Positions 52,843-61,887 of a DNA stretch of 64,000 nt are shown piece by piece. Each line of letters starts with the position of its first letter. Position 1 is the stretch's first letter. Source of the DNA: Bacillota bacterium (GTDB lineage Bacteria; Bacillota; Clostridia; Lachnospirales; Lachnospiraceae); NCBI GenBank assembly GCA_023391695.1, contig JAEWAK010000037.1:248001-312000 (forward strand). Reading direction: 5' to 3'. A model generated the notes under the pieces. It did not search any database and had not been told where the DNA came from. It worked only from the letters and a program-made list of their open reading frames with translations. Both the position numbers and the translations under genes were made by a program.

Positions 52843-53724
52843 CTAATTTGTGGTTTTGCCCGAAAGCTTTATATTAACCGCGCTGAAGATTGCCATGGCA
52901 GCAAACAGAAGGACAGCCATAGCAGATGAATAGCCTACGTTTAAGTTTGTAAATGCCTCCGTCGTTATCCGGTAAGCAATGAGTGCAGTATCTTCACCGG
53001 GTCCTCCCGAGGTCATGGAATACACCAGATCAAAGGTGGTTAATCTCCATAAAGTAAATGGGATACATAAGGTTAACACATTGCGTAAAATCAACGGCAG
53101 GGTAATTCTTAAAAACGTTTGTACAGCATTGGCACCATCTACTTTTGAAGCTTCATATATATCACTGGAAATGAATTGCAGCCCGGATAAGACAAGAATC
53201 GCAAAGAAAGGAAGATCCTTCCACAAATCCATCGCAATTACCGCAGCTCTGGCGGAGTCCGTATTAACAAGCCAGTTTAATTGAAAATCCGGTAAAAACC
53301 GGCGCAGGAAATCATTTACCAGGCCATAGTCGTTATTAAAAGCCCATTTGGCTGCCATACCGGTAACAGCGGCGGGCATAGCCCAGGGAATCAGTACTAT
53401 TGTCCTTAAGAAACGGCGGCCCTTAAATTTCATATTTAATATAACGGCCAGCATAACACCGAGAATCACATGAAAAAACATGGAACATACCACAAAAATT
53501 GCGGTAAATTCTACGGAGGTCAAAAACTTCTCATCGGAAAATACATTAAAATAATTCTTCAGACCATAAAATTCATTGGTTCCTTTCAGAATACGTATAT
53601 TGAAAAGGCTGTTCTTAAAGGTTACAAATATGGGGTATATGGTGGTAAATCCTCTGATCAGCAGTACCGGCAAAACCAGGAGCCAGGCTGCCCACATCAA
53701 AGACTTCTTTTTTGTCATAGTCAT
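52843..53724 (-). CDS. CUT1 sugar ABC permease (MalF/AraP type)
   Basis: A 293-aa permease with six membrane segments, the EAA loop SSDIYEASKVDGANAVQTFLRITLPLI and the family GGPGEDTALIAYRITTEAF ending. It pairs with the MalG-like gene and the lipoprotein upstream. The RBS AGGAAG precedes the ATG. Confidence 0.94.
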   Translation of the reverse strand: MTMTKKKSLMWAAWLLVLPVLLIRGFTTIYPIFVTFKNSLFNIRILKGTNEFYGLKNYFNVFSDEKFLTSVEFTAIFVVCSMFFHVILGVMLAVILNMKFKGRRFLRTIVLIPWAMPAAVTGMAAKWAFNNDYGLVNDFLRRFLPDFQLNWLVNTDSARAAVIAMDLWKDLPFFAILVLSGLQFISSDIYEASKVDGANAVQTFLRITLPLILRNVLTLCIPFTLWRLTTFDLVYSMTSGGPGEDTALIAYRITTEAFTNLNVGYSSAMAVLLFAAMAIFSAVNIKLSGKTTN

Positions 53725-53789
53725 CTTCCTTTCATAACTTGAAAGTATTGATATTTGTGATTTTTATGTTGGAAAGGTTCCCTTTTGGC

Positions 53790-53942
53790 ACTGAAACTAC
53801 AGAAATTCTTCTTTCTTCATACTTTCTTGCAGTTTCAGTCCAGAGGGGCCTGATCACCTGCCGCATTTTAGCCTAGTAATTAGGTATATCCGCGTAATAG
53901 GTTATGAACAGATTGCAAAACGGAATGGGAATGTCCGCCTTG
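53790..53942 (-). repeat. Hairpins between the binding-protein and permease genes
   Basis: Three stems: ACTGAAACT...AGTTTCAGT (53790-53839, extended by CA/TG), CCTA-GTAA-TTAGG (53872-53884) and a GGATATT-family hairpin (53916-53942). The first may act as a processing or partial terminator that keeps the binding protein more abundant than the permeases, an arrangement common in such operons. Confidence 0.6.
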
Positions 53943-53972
53943 ACCAAACTTACTGCATAAATTCTTGCTTTT

Positions 53973-55271
53973 TTATTTGCACTTTTCCACAGATTTCTGT
54001 GCTTTTTCACAAAATTCATCCAGAGTTATCTTATCCTGTATATAGTCCTGGTATATGGTTCCGATATCGGATATGAACTCCATGGTCTGGGATAACATAG
54101 GACGTCCTCTGACCTCGGATTCCTTTGCGTAAACGGAATACATCTCTTTCACCGGACTGTCATCCGGTACTACGGATGCCGCTACGTCACTTCTGGCCGG
54201 ATACCGGTCAAAATTATTCCAGGAAGCTTTCATACCGCCTTCATTTGCCATATAGGTCAGGAACTTGACTGCCGCATCTTTATGCTCTGAGGATGCATTT
54301 AATACATAACTCCAGGAATCCGTAAAGATACTGTTTTTTGTAAAGGCCGGCATTTTGGCCATATGAATTTTATCCGTTCCCAGCATACCTGCGGCATCAT
54401 AATCGGAGCCGGTACCCCACATAAACAAGCAGCCGTATTTGCCGTCGATGAATTTCTGGTTCATCTGCTCATACTTATCCGCTATCTGGTCAACCGGCGT
54501 TACTTTCCAGGTATTGACCATATCATACATAAATTGCAGTGCTTCCCTGTTGCCTTCATTTGTCCAGTCAAAATAATCCCCGCCGAACAGATTGACAAAT
54601 TGGGCAATTTCATTAAATACATAGGTCTTTTCCCAGGACCCGCCATAGCCGTATCTTCCGTCTCCGGTAGCCGCCGTAATGTATTTTTTGAAATCCTCCA
54701 GTGTATTAATTTCGGTCATTCCCACTTCATCCATGATCTGCTGGTTGACCCAGAAAGCCAGGTATCCGGAATAACCGGGTACACCAATGATACCTCCCTC
54801 ACCGGATGTAATCATGTCGGAAATGTAGCCGGTGGCAAAATTATTTAAAATACCCTCCGTCATGACCGTATCATTGAGAGGTTCCAGCCAGCCGGAATTT
54901 TTAAAGGTAGTGGCCATTTCATCATTAATTTCGAATATATCCACGCTTTTGTCACCGGTCGATAACATGGTGGTAATTTTCTGCTGACGGGTATCGGAAT
55001 CGGTCGGTGCTGCTATTACATTGATTTTTAATCCGGTAGCTTCCTCACAATCGGATAACCAGGTATTAAAATCCGCATCGGTCGTAAGAATGCTGTATAA
55101 AGTCAAGTCATATTCCCCGGTTCCCCCTGTTTTGCCAGTTTCACCGCCGGTGGATCCCTCTGCTGTCGTTCCTTCTTTCGTATCACCTGCCGGTTTTTGA
55201 CCGCTCCGGCATCCGGTAAGCATTCCTGTTATCATGACAGCCGCCAGTATCACACTTATAATTTTTTTCAT
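53973..55271 (-). CDS. Extracellular sugar-binding lipoprotein (CUT1 family)
   Basis: A 432-aa binding protein with a lipobox ending at Cys21 (ITGMLTGC), a Gly/Thr-rich linker (about 25-50) and a family 1 solute-binding fold (YDLTLYSILTTDADFNTWLS, IFEINDEMATTFKNSGWLEPL, YAKESEVRGRPMLSQTMEF). The start at 55271 follows AAGGAGAAGG; a longer frame from 55304 runs through the RBS. It is first in the operon with two permeases and GH172. Confidence 0.93.
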   Translation of the reverse strand: MKKIISVILAAVMITGMLTGCRSGQKPAGDTKEGTTAEGSTGGETGKTGGTGEYDLTLYSILTTDADFNTWLSDCEEATGLKINVIAAPTDSDTRQQKITTMLSTGDKSVDIFEINDEMATTFKNSGWLEPLNDTVMTEGILNNFATGYISDMITSGEGGIIGVPGYSGYLAFWVNQQIMDEVGMTEINTLEDFKKYITAATGDGRYGYGGSWEKTYVFNEIAQFVNLFGGDYFDWTNEGNREALQFMYDMVNTWKVTPVDQIADKYEQMNQKFIDGKYGCLFMWGTGSDYDAAGMLGTDKIHMAKMPAFTKNSIFTDSWSYVLNASSEHKDAAVKFLTYMANEGGMKASWNNFDRYPARSDVAASVVPDDSPVKEMYSVYAKESEVRGRPMLSQTMEFISDIGTIYQDYIQDKITLDEFCEKAQKSVEKCK

Positions 55272-55410
55272 ATATCCTTCTCCTTCCTTTCTGCTCCTCC
55301 TCATGTTGCTAACACCCTTGTGACGATTTCATTTTAAACAAAAGTGTCAACAAAGAGAATATGATTTTTTACGTATTATTTATAATATTTATTGTTTCCT
55401 TTCCATTCCA

Positions 55411-55439
55411 TTGAAATTTTTTATAAATTTATTTATAAT
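55411..55439 (+). promoter_or_regulatory. Promoter of the YesM/YesN genes
   Basis: TTGAAA (55411-55416) and TATAAT (55434-55439), 17-nt spacer. It gives a leader of about 120 nt. Confidence 0.6.
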
Positions 55440-55565
55440 AAAACCAGTTAAGAGAAAGGATTTTCCGTCATTTTACCCAATTCCATATAGTTGCCGCGGT
55501 TTTGGCAGACAGCAAAAAGAATTGCGGTTTATCCGGTCCGGCCAGGGAGGAAAGGGGGCTACCCT

Positions 55566-57395
55566 ATGCATTTTCATAAATCCGTTATAAAGCATCCCTT
55601 GATCCGCTGCATACGCAAGCTGTTTCACAGTTTTCGTACACGGCTGATCACATTTTTTTTACTCTGTTCCATAATTCCTTTTATTATTATCGGTGCCATC
55701 AGCTACCGGACCACTTATACCCTGGCCCGCGAGAAAATCCTAAGATCCGTTTTTGTTTCCAATACCCAATTGGTGCAGCAGCTCAACAGCCGTTTTTCAC
55801 AGATGGAAAGCGTGGCTGATTCGGTCAACAATTATATTTATACTTTAACCTGGAAACCGGACAGTTCCTTTTCGGAATATATGGATTATTTCAGTAATGC
55901 ACGCAGCAACATTAATGCACTGAACAATAACTTCAATTTATTCCAGACCTGCATCTTTATGCCGGACAGCTCCCTTGTCAGCAGAGAGGGGCTGATGTTT
56001 TACAGCATCAATAATTTAACGGATTTTAAAATTGATCCTGTGGAACTCTTAAGTATCGGAGTAAATAATAAATGGCTTTACCGCAGCAGCCTGGTCTTTC
56101 CGGTTATTTTAAGCCCCAACGACCGGAGCATTGATTCCATTCTGTGCTGCCAGTCCCTCACCAGGGATAATAATCTGATTTACGCCCTGTTTACAAGCAT
56201 CAAATCCGATGAGCTTTCCTTATTACTGTCGGAATCCTTTCTGGATACACCCATTATCAGTTACATCTGTACCCCGGACAGGCAGATCGTAGCCCATAAT
56301 AACAGCAGTCCGGTCGGTTCTTTCCTGAAGACGGAGAAATTTAACCGTATCATGGAACAGGTTAATCAGGATGCCTTTACCTGGGAGGATAAGAATTATC
56401 TGGTTCAGTCCCTGGACAACGGTTTTTATCTCATTACGGAAGTTCCTATAAGCTACATAACCAAAAACATCAAATCCGTTATCGGTACCATATTTACTTC
56501 CCTGTTAATTATGGTGCCCGTAATAACAGGAATTACCGTATTTATTTCTCTCAATTTAACCAAGAAATTAAGCCGCCTGGCAAAGGTTGTCCGTTCCACG
56601 AACATAAGGAGCAATAAAATTACGGCAAAAGACTTCGGCCACCGGTTTAACATTAACTCGGAATACGGGGATGAAATAGACAATCTGGCTTCCACCTACC
56701 AGGAAATGCTTACTACCATTGACCATAACCTGGCCAACATCCTTAAGCTCTCCGTTCAGGAAGAGAAATTAAAGTATCAGCTGCTCCAGTCCCAGATCAA
56801 TCCCCATTTCCTCTACAATATTCTTGGAACCATTAAGACCTGCCTGACCATCGGAAAACCGGATATTGCCCATCAGATGATAGACGCCCTGTCCAGATTT
56901 TACCGTATCACACTGCGCAAGAACAATGACCTGATTACCATACGGGATGAACTGGAGATAGCCGCCCTCTATCTGGAACTGGAACATCTTTGCCGTGACG
57001 AGGGTTTCACCTGGGAAATTGACTGTGAGGACGGAATCGAAAATTTCATGATCTGTAAATTCACTTTACAGCCCTTTTTGGAAAATTGCCTGCTCCACGG
57101 TATCAAACGGAGCAGCCAGCCCATCCATATCCTCATAAGCCTCCGGTACGGGGAGGATACCATCCGTATCACCATACAGGATAACGGTGCCGGAATTCCG
57201 GAGAAATACCTGGACAGCCTTAAACATACCCTGGATGAACATATTGTAGATTACAGCAAAAACTTTGGCATAGGCAATGTCAATGCCCGCATAGCAAGTT
57301 CCCTGTATGGTTCCGGACGGATACAAATAAAAAGCGAGGAAGGACAGGGAACCACAGTAACCATAGAGTTCCAACAGATGCTGGATAATGAATGA
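55566..57395 (+). CDS. YesM-type sensor histidine kinase
   Basis: A 609-aa two-component sensor: membrane segment (about 22-42), extracytoplasmic sensor (about 43-295), second segment (IIGTIFTSLLIMVPVITGITV, about 305-328), HAMP, then the His_kinase domain with QSQINPHFLYNILGTIK (phosphorylated His) and a C-terminal ATPase with DNGAGIPEKYL and NFGIGNVNARI. The start at 55566 follows a G-rich RBS. It overlaps the region of the response regulator RBS by a few nt. It likely senses sugars for the divergent transporter operon. Confidence 0.94.
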   Translation: MHFHKSVIKHPLIRCIRKLFHSFRTRLITFFLLCSIIPFIIIGAISYRTTYTLAREKILRSVFVSNTQLVQQLNSRFSQMESVADSVNNYIYTLTWKPDSSFSEYMDYFSNARSNINALNNNFNLFQTCIFMPDSSLVSREGLMFYSINNLTDFKIDPVELLSIGVNNKWLYRSSLVFPVILSPNDRSIDSILCCQSLTRDNNLIYALFTSIKSDELSLLLSESFLDTPIISYICTPDRQIVAHNNSSPVGSFLKTEKFNRIMEQVNQDAFTWEDKNYLVQSLDNGFYLITEVPISYITKNIKSVIGTIFTSLLIMVPVITGITVFISLNLTKKLSRLAKVVRSTNIRSNKITAKDFGHRFNINSEYGDEIDNLASTYQEMLTTIDHNLANILKLSVQEEKLKYQLLQSQINPHFLYNILGTIKTCLTIGKPDIAHQMIDALSRFYRITLRKNNDLITIRDELEIAALYLELEHLCRDEGFTWEIDCEDGIENFMICKFTLQPFLENCLLHGIKRSSQPIHILISLRYGEDTIRITIQDNGAGIPEKYLDSLKHTLDEHIVDYSKNFGIGNVNARIASSLYGSGRIQIKSEEGQGTTVTIEFQQMLDNE

Positions 57396-57411
57396 AAAAA
57401 GGAGGTCCTGT

Positions 57412-59010
57412 ATGAAAAAAGTTATGATCGTTGACGATAACCATATTTCCGTAGAAGGAATCTTAAAAAACATAGATTGGGCATCCCTTGGTGCCGAGGT
57501 GACACAAATGCAGTATGATGGGGCTGCTGCCCTGGAGATCCTGGATTCTGCTTCCATTGACCTGATTATTTCGGATATCGTCATGCCCGGTTTTTCCGGC
57601 CTGGATTTGGCCGATAAAGCTTTAAAGAAAAATCCTTTTGTAAAAATAATTTTAATCAGTGCATTTGATAAATTTGAATATGCCAAACAGGCCATACGCA
57701 TCGGTGCTTATGATTATGTGGAAAAGCCTCTGGATTATAATTATTTAAGTGAAAAAATCCGCAATGCAATAACTCTGATTGAAAGAGAGCGGACCAATCT
57801 GGAAATTCTGGAGAACAGCCGTCCTGCAATGATTGACAGTTTCTTCACCAGCTTAATCCACAGCTACAGCGACGAAGCCCGCTATCACCTGAGTAACTAT
57901 CCCAATTACCTGCATTTGGATTTAAACTGTCATTTCTATGCGGTAATTGCTATCGATATCGAAAACGCTGCTGCCGTTAAATCCACTCTGGGAATCCAGA
58001 AATACCATTTGGAACTGACCAATCTGCATAATTACCTGAACGATTTGTTTAACCCTCTGAATCTTCATTACATCCTGAAGGATCTGCACGGATTGACCTG
58101 TATTTTAGGACACAATTATTCGAACCAGGTACATTTTCAGAAATTGCTTTATAATGTCATAACCGATGTAGAACAGCATTACCAGGATCATCTGCTGTCT
58201 GTCAATATCGGAATCGGTAATATTATTAAATATCTCTGGGATATGAATCTGTCTTACAACAGTGCCAGGCGGGCTTTGGAATACCGTTTTTTCTTTCCGC
58301 AGCAGCATATCTTTGATGCCAGGGATACCATGGGTTCAAATCTGTCTGCCAAGCTTTTTTCAAATGATAAGGAAGAACAGCTCATACATTTAATCTGTAA
58401 AAAAGATACCGGTGAAATTAATAATTGGATCAAACTGCTTTCGGAAGAAATATTGGAGAATTATCAGACCAAAAACTTTCTTTTTATCCGTATCTATTCC
58501 ATTCTGGGACGGATTTTAAAGTTTTTGTATGAAATGGACCTAGACAGTGCCGATATTGAAAAGGATGTCATATCGGTATACTCCGGAATGGAATCCTATA
58601 CCACCAGCGAGGAAATCTTTCACTGGCTGTATACGATCTGCCTGAAAGTCTGCACCAAACTGTCGGATTCCGTTCAGACTTACCATAAACAGGTGTGTGA
58701 TTCCGTATTAAAATATATTAAACAGCACTATGTTAAAAATGAGCTTTGTCTGGGCGACATAGCCGATTATGTAAATATCAGCCCTTCCCACTTAAGCGTA
58801 TTATATAAGAAAAGCACCGGCCAGAACATATCCGATACAATTACCGCCGTCCGCATCGACGCGGCCTGCCAGATGCTGTTACACTCCGGGCTGTCCTTAA
58901 AAGAAATCAGTGAAAAGACCGGCTATACCAACCAGTATTACTTCAGTTCCTGCTTTAAAAAGAAAACAGGGCAGTCACCCTCGGAATACCGCAGCAAGAT
59001 CAAGGCTTAA
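57412..59010 (+). CDS. YesN-type response regulator with AraC DNA-binding domain
   Basis: A 532-aa regulator: receiver domain (1-about 120) with acidic pocket D8 D9, phospho-acceptor D55 (LIISDIVMPG) and K105; a middle region of about 300 residues as in other YesN proteins; and a C-terminal AraC domain (ELCLGDIADYVNISPSHLSV, EISEKTGYTNQYYFSSCFKK). The start at 57412 follows AAGGAGG. It is transcribed with the kinase and probably activates the divergent GH172/sugar transporter operon. It is convergent with the next gene, only 10 nt apart, with no terminator between. Confidence 0.94.
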   Translation: MKKVMIVDDNHISVEGILKNIDWASLGAEVTQMQYDGAAALEILDSASIDLIISDIVMPGFSGLDLADKALKKNPFVKIILISAFDKFEYAKQAIRIGAYDYVEKPLDYNYLSEKIRNAITLIERERTNLEILENSRPAMIDSFFTSLIHSYSDEARYHLSNYPNYLHLDLNCHFYAVIAIDIENAAAVKSTLGIQKYHLELTNLHNYLNDLFNPLNLHYILKDLHGLTCILGHNYSNQVHFQKLLYNVITDVEQHYQDHLLSVNIGIGNIIKYLWDMNLSYNSARRALEYRFFFPQQHIFDARDTMGSNLSAKLFSNDKEEQLIHLICKKDTGEINNWIKLLSEEILENYQTKNFLFIRIYSILGRILKFLYEMDLDSADIEKDVISVYSGMESYTTSEEIFHWLYTICLKVCTKLSDSVQTYHKQVCDSVLKYIKQHYVKNELCLGDIADYVNISPSHLSVLYKKSTGQNISDTITAVRIDAACQMLLHSGLSLKEISEKTGYTNQYYFSSCFKKKTGQSPSEYRSKIKA

Positions 59011-59020
59011 TGGGGTCAGG

Positions 59021-59647
59021 TTAAATAAAGTATTCGATGGATTTATCCGGAGTCCTTCTGGTATTGGTATTGAACAAAAGCATGATTTCTCTTTTTTCCA
59101 TAGTACCAAGGGTATAATAGCCTTTCTCCTCCCCGTTCATAAGCTCCATCCTTACTTTGCGGTTCATTTTCCCGGGGCTGCCCTCCACTTTCAGGACGCT
59201 TTCCCCGTCAACCGGTTTCTCCCATTCATAGGGGTCAAAGATGCAGATATAATCCTCCTTATCGACATCCGTCAGAAGGATATAGTGTTCACAATTCCCC
59301 AGCCATACACGGGCAACCGCAGCGCCTCCCTGGAAGAGGCATTCCGCTATTTTGCTGTTTTTATTTACCCGCACACTGTCCCCCATGAGGATTTCCGTAT
59401 AAACGGGAAAATTTTTCGTTTTGCCGAAATGATTGAACCAGTTGGATAAGAACTGCATAGCCATGCGGGAGGTCCCGCTTTTTCCATATTCCCCTTCACT
59501 GTTATATTCATCCAGTGTATACAGGTATATTGTTTTTATGATTTCCGGCAGAATATCTTCCCGCTCAAACAAATAACGGAATGCATTTATTAATGTAGTC
59601 GGCCCGCAATCGTATTCCGATGTCTGAAAGCATAATTGATTCTTCAT
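59021..59647 (-). CDS. Papain/C39-like cysteine protease domain protein (208 aa)
   Basis: A soluble protein with the C39-like triad: Cys14 in SEYDCGPTTLINAFRYL, a His in CEHYILLTDVDKEDY and Asp in ICIFDPYEWEK. The rest is a single peptidase_C39-like fold; no membrane segment, transporter domain or signal peptide. It is the last gene of a peptide ABC transporter operon, which suggests cytoplasmic cleavage or sensing of an imported peptide. It starts directly after a class I hairpin-RBS cassette (GGGAG, 7 nt). Confidence 0.8.
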   Translation of the reverse strand: MKNQLCFQTSEYDCGPTTLINAFRYLFEREDILPEIIKTIYLYTLDEYNSEGEYGKSGTSRMAMQFLSNWFNHFGKTKNFPVYTEILMGDSVRVNKNSKIAECLFQGGAAVARVWLGNCEHYILLTDVDKEDYICIFDPYEWEKPVDGESVLKVEGSPGKMNRKVRMELMNGEEKGYYTLGTMEKREIMLLFNTNTRRTPDKSIEYFI

Positions 59648-59653
59648 GTTAAA

Positions 59654-59682
59654 CTCCCATCTGTGCGCTTTGGCGCACGTAT
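59654..59682 (-). repeat. Hairpin-RBS cassette, class I, copy d
   Basis: It begins right after the TAA stop of the upstream permease gene: CATACGTGCGC, loop CAAA, GCGCAC, AGATGGGAG, then TTTAAC and the ATG of the C39-like gene. Confidence 0.75.
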
Positions 59683-59683
59683 G

Positions 59684-60559
59684 TTAATTGCCGGAAGGGT
59701 CAAATGCGTCCCTGAGGGCATCGCCGATAAAATTAATGCTGATTACCAATAATACAATTAACAGACCGGCAGGTATCCACAGCCATGGCTTCGTAGTAAG
59801 GACGGAGAGGGACTGGGCACCGTTTAACATATTCCCAAGACTTGCCTGGGGCGGCTGGATCCCCATGCCCAAAAAGCTGAGGGCCGCTTCATCCAGCATG
59901 GAAAGTGCTATGACGGAAGTGGCATAAACTAAAATCGGCGCCACCGTGTTGGGCAGGATTTCCGAAAAAAGAATAAACCGTGTCGGCATGCCTGCCACAA
60001 AGTCCGCCTGTATATAATTCGTTTCCCGTATGGAAAGCACATTGCCCCTGACCAGTCTTGCGATACCCGGCCAGTCCACAAATCCAAGTATCAGTATAAT
60101 ATTCCACAGCCCCGGCTTAAAGATTGCCGCCGAAACCAAAACCAGAAGAATATAGGGAAAGGACATGACCATATCCGTAAAACGCATGATGGCCATATCA
60201 ATCCATCCTCCGAAATACCCCGATATCAGGCCTAATACCACTCCTGCCACAGTGGAAACTGCCGTTGCCGCCAAACCGACAAAAAGGGAAATCCTCGTTG
60301 CATAAAACAACCTGCTTAAGACATCCCTGCCGACCTGGTCCGTTCCCAGAAGAAATTTAGCAGAAGGAGCTTCACTGAAACCGCCGACTATTTTATTGGG
60401 ATCATGGGGCGCCAGTATTGGTGCAAACAGGGCGCATATTATAACAAATAATAAAAATGCCAGGCTGGCTACTGCCAGCTTATGTCTTAAAAAACGCTTA
60501 ATCACCCTGCTGCCGGTTTTTTGTTCCCCATTTCCGGAGCTTCTTTTCTGTCTCTTCAT
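59684..60559 (-). CDS. Oligopeptide ABC permease (DppC/OppC type)
   Basis: A 291-aa permease. The N-terminal RFLRHKLAVASLAFLLFVII segment and LAPHDPNKI, LLGTDQVGRDVLSRLFYATR and a C-terminal ISINFIGDALRDAFDPS are characteristic. The start at 60559 (MKRQKRSSGN) follows GGGGG; an in-frame ATG 12 nt upstream and another at 60649 lie within the hairpin region. It works with DppB, the two ATPases and a binding protein. Confidence 0.93.
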   Translation of the reverse strand: MKRQKRSSGNGEQKTGSRVIKRFLRHKLAVASLAFLLFVIICALFAPILAPHDPNKIVGGFSEAPSAKFLLGTDQVGRDVLSRLFYATRISLFVGLAATAVSTVAGVVLGLISGYFGGWIDMAIMRFTDMVMSFPYILLVLVSAAIFKPGLWNIILILGFVDWPGIARLVRGNVLSIRETNYIQADFVAGMPTRFILFSEILPNTVAPILVYATSVIALSMLDEAALSFLGMGIQPPQASLGNMLNGAQSLSVLTTKPWLWIPAGLLIVLLVISINFIGDALRDAFDPSGN

Positions 60560-60578
60560 AATTACCCCCATTGCAAAT

Positions 60579-60901
60579 CGCAAGCTGGCTTGCGGTATTA
60601 CTGAAATAAGAATGTGTAAAAAAATGTTTTTATATTTTTCACACTCCAAACATGATGCCTTTTCTTCATACTAACACCCATGCATATCGCAAGCTGGCTT
60701 GCGATACTGCCTAACATAATACATTCGTTTTGAATGTCATTGTTTAATCAGGGTGTGAATTATTGAAAAGCATAATTCACACTAACGACCATGCTTGCCC
60801 AGCATAAATCAAGAAGAATGGCTGCTTTTGCTATTCTTCTAATGGCTCGCATGCCTTTCGCATGACCGTTCACACTAACGCAATATGGTCACCTTGTGAC
60901 C
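60579..60901 (-). repeat. Array of eight hairpins and nested short frames between dppB- and dppC-like genes
   Basis: Stems, on plus coordinates: 60579-60594 (CGCAAGC), 60685-60706 (TATCGCAAGC, 10 bp), 60721-60737, 60753-60782 (GTGTGAATTAT, 11 bp), 60791-60805, 60812-60840, 60850-60864 and 60887-60901 (GGTCAC). Three times a stem is followed on the minus strand by GTTAGTRTGAA, where RTG is a possible start (60669, 60783 and 60877). From 60669 a 23-codon frame (MKKRHHVWSVKN...) runs, and from 60877 a 37-codon frame. No terminator U-runs are seen. Confidence 0.75.
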
Positions 60902-60942
60902 GCAAATGCTGTATGATAATGCGGAAAATATAATAATAAATC

Positions 60943-61887
60943 TTAATATTTTATGGTAGGGTCCACAACCGCATATAAAATATCGGTCAGCAGATTAGCC
61001 GCCATTACCACTATGGCCGACATCAGGCATACCCCCATGATAACCGGGTAATCCCGGTTGATAATCGCACTCATGGTCATAAGGCCAAGCCCCGGCCAGC
61101 TGAAAATCTGTTCAATAATAATGGCACCCCCGAAAAGGACCGGAATCTCCATGCCAAATACGGTTATGATCGGCAGCATCGCATTTCTTAAGGCATGTTT
61201 GTTAATCACCAGAAAACGTCCGATTCCTTTTGCCTTTGCCGTACGGAGATAATCCTTTTGTAAAATCTCCAGCATGGCACTGCGGATATAGCGGATATTG
61301 GTGCCTGCCATGGAAGTTGCCAGGACAATGACCGGCATGATCATATGCTTTATGACATCCCCCGCAGTTTTTTCTGCTCCTAAAGTGAACATTCCGCTGG
61401 ATGGCAGCCATCCGAGCTTTATGGTAAAGATATAGATCAAAATCAGAGAAAGGAAGAATCCGGGAATGCTGCTTCCCAAAAAGGATAAGGTCACCACCGT
61501 ATAATCTCCCGGGGAATACTGGCGCACCGCACTGTAAATTCCTGCCGGAGCTGCTATTACCATACTCACGGCTAAGGTCGTGGCCATAAGCAAAAGGGTA
61601 GGACCGATATAAGTTCCTATCATCTGGCTCACCGGCTGGTAATTTTTAATAGAATATCCCAAATTACCCTGGAGCAGTTCCTTCAGCCAGGTAAAATACT
61701 GTATATAAACGGGCTGGTCAAGCCCTAAGGCAATCTTCTTTACTTCCAGGGCTTCTTTGGAAACACGGGCTCCCTGGATCATTTCCAAAGGGCTTCCCGC
61801 AAGACCCATAATAAAATAATCAATAATGGTGATTCCCAATAATACGGGTATCGCAATCAGGATACGCCTTACAATATATTTAAGCAT
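60943..61887 (-). CDS. Oligopeptide ABC permease (DppB/OppB type)
   Basis: A 314-aa permease: MLKYIVRRILIAIPVLLGIT start, GLDQPVYIQYFTWLKELLQG, the EAA-type loop MLEILQKDYLRTAKAKGI and YPVIMGVCLMSAIVVMAANLLTDILYAVVDPTI end. It overlaps the ATPase stop by 8 nt and has RBS AAGGAGG. Confidence 0.95.
   Translation of the reverse strand: MLKYIVRRILIAIPVLLGITIIDYFIMGLAGSPLEMIQGARVSKEALEVKKIALGLDQPVYIQYFTWLKELLQGNLGYSIKNYQPVSQMIGTYIGPTLLLMATTLAVSMVIAAPAGIYSAVRQYSPGDYTVVTLSFLGSSIPGFFLSLILIYIFTIKLGWLPSSGMFTLGAEKTAGDVIKHMIMPVIVLATSMAGTNIRYIRSAMLEILQKDYLRTAKAKGIGRFLVINKHALRNAMLPIITVFGMEIPVLFGGAIIIEQIFSWPGLGLMTMSAIINRDYPVIMGVCLMSAIVVMAANLLTDILYAVVDPTIKY

Noticed and set aside
55305..55410. TTGACA near 55340 (minus strand) as promoter of the sugar-binding protein gene
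   Set aside because: No acceptable -10 sequence stands 16-18 nt downstream. The operon must have a promoter here but I cannot place it.
60598..60669. 23-codon frame MKKRHHVWSVKN as a separate gene
   Set aside because: It has only a weak GGGTG site and lies in the hairpin array. I mention it under the array but do not call it a gene.
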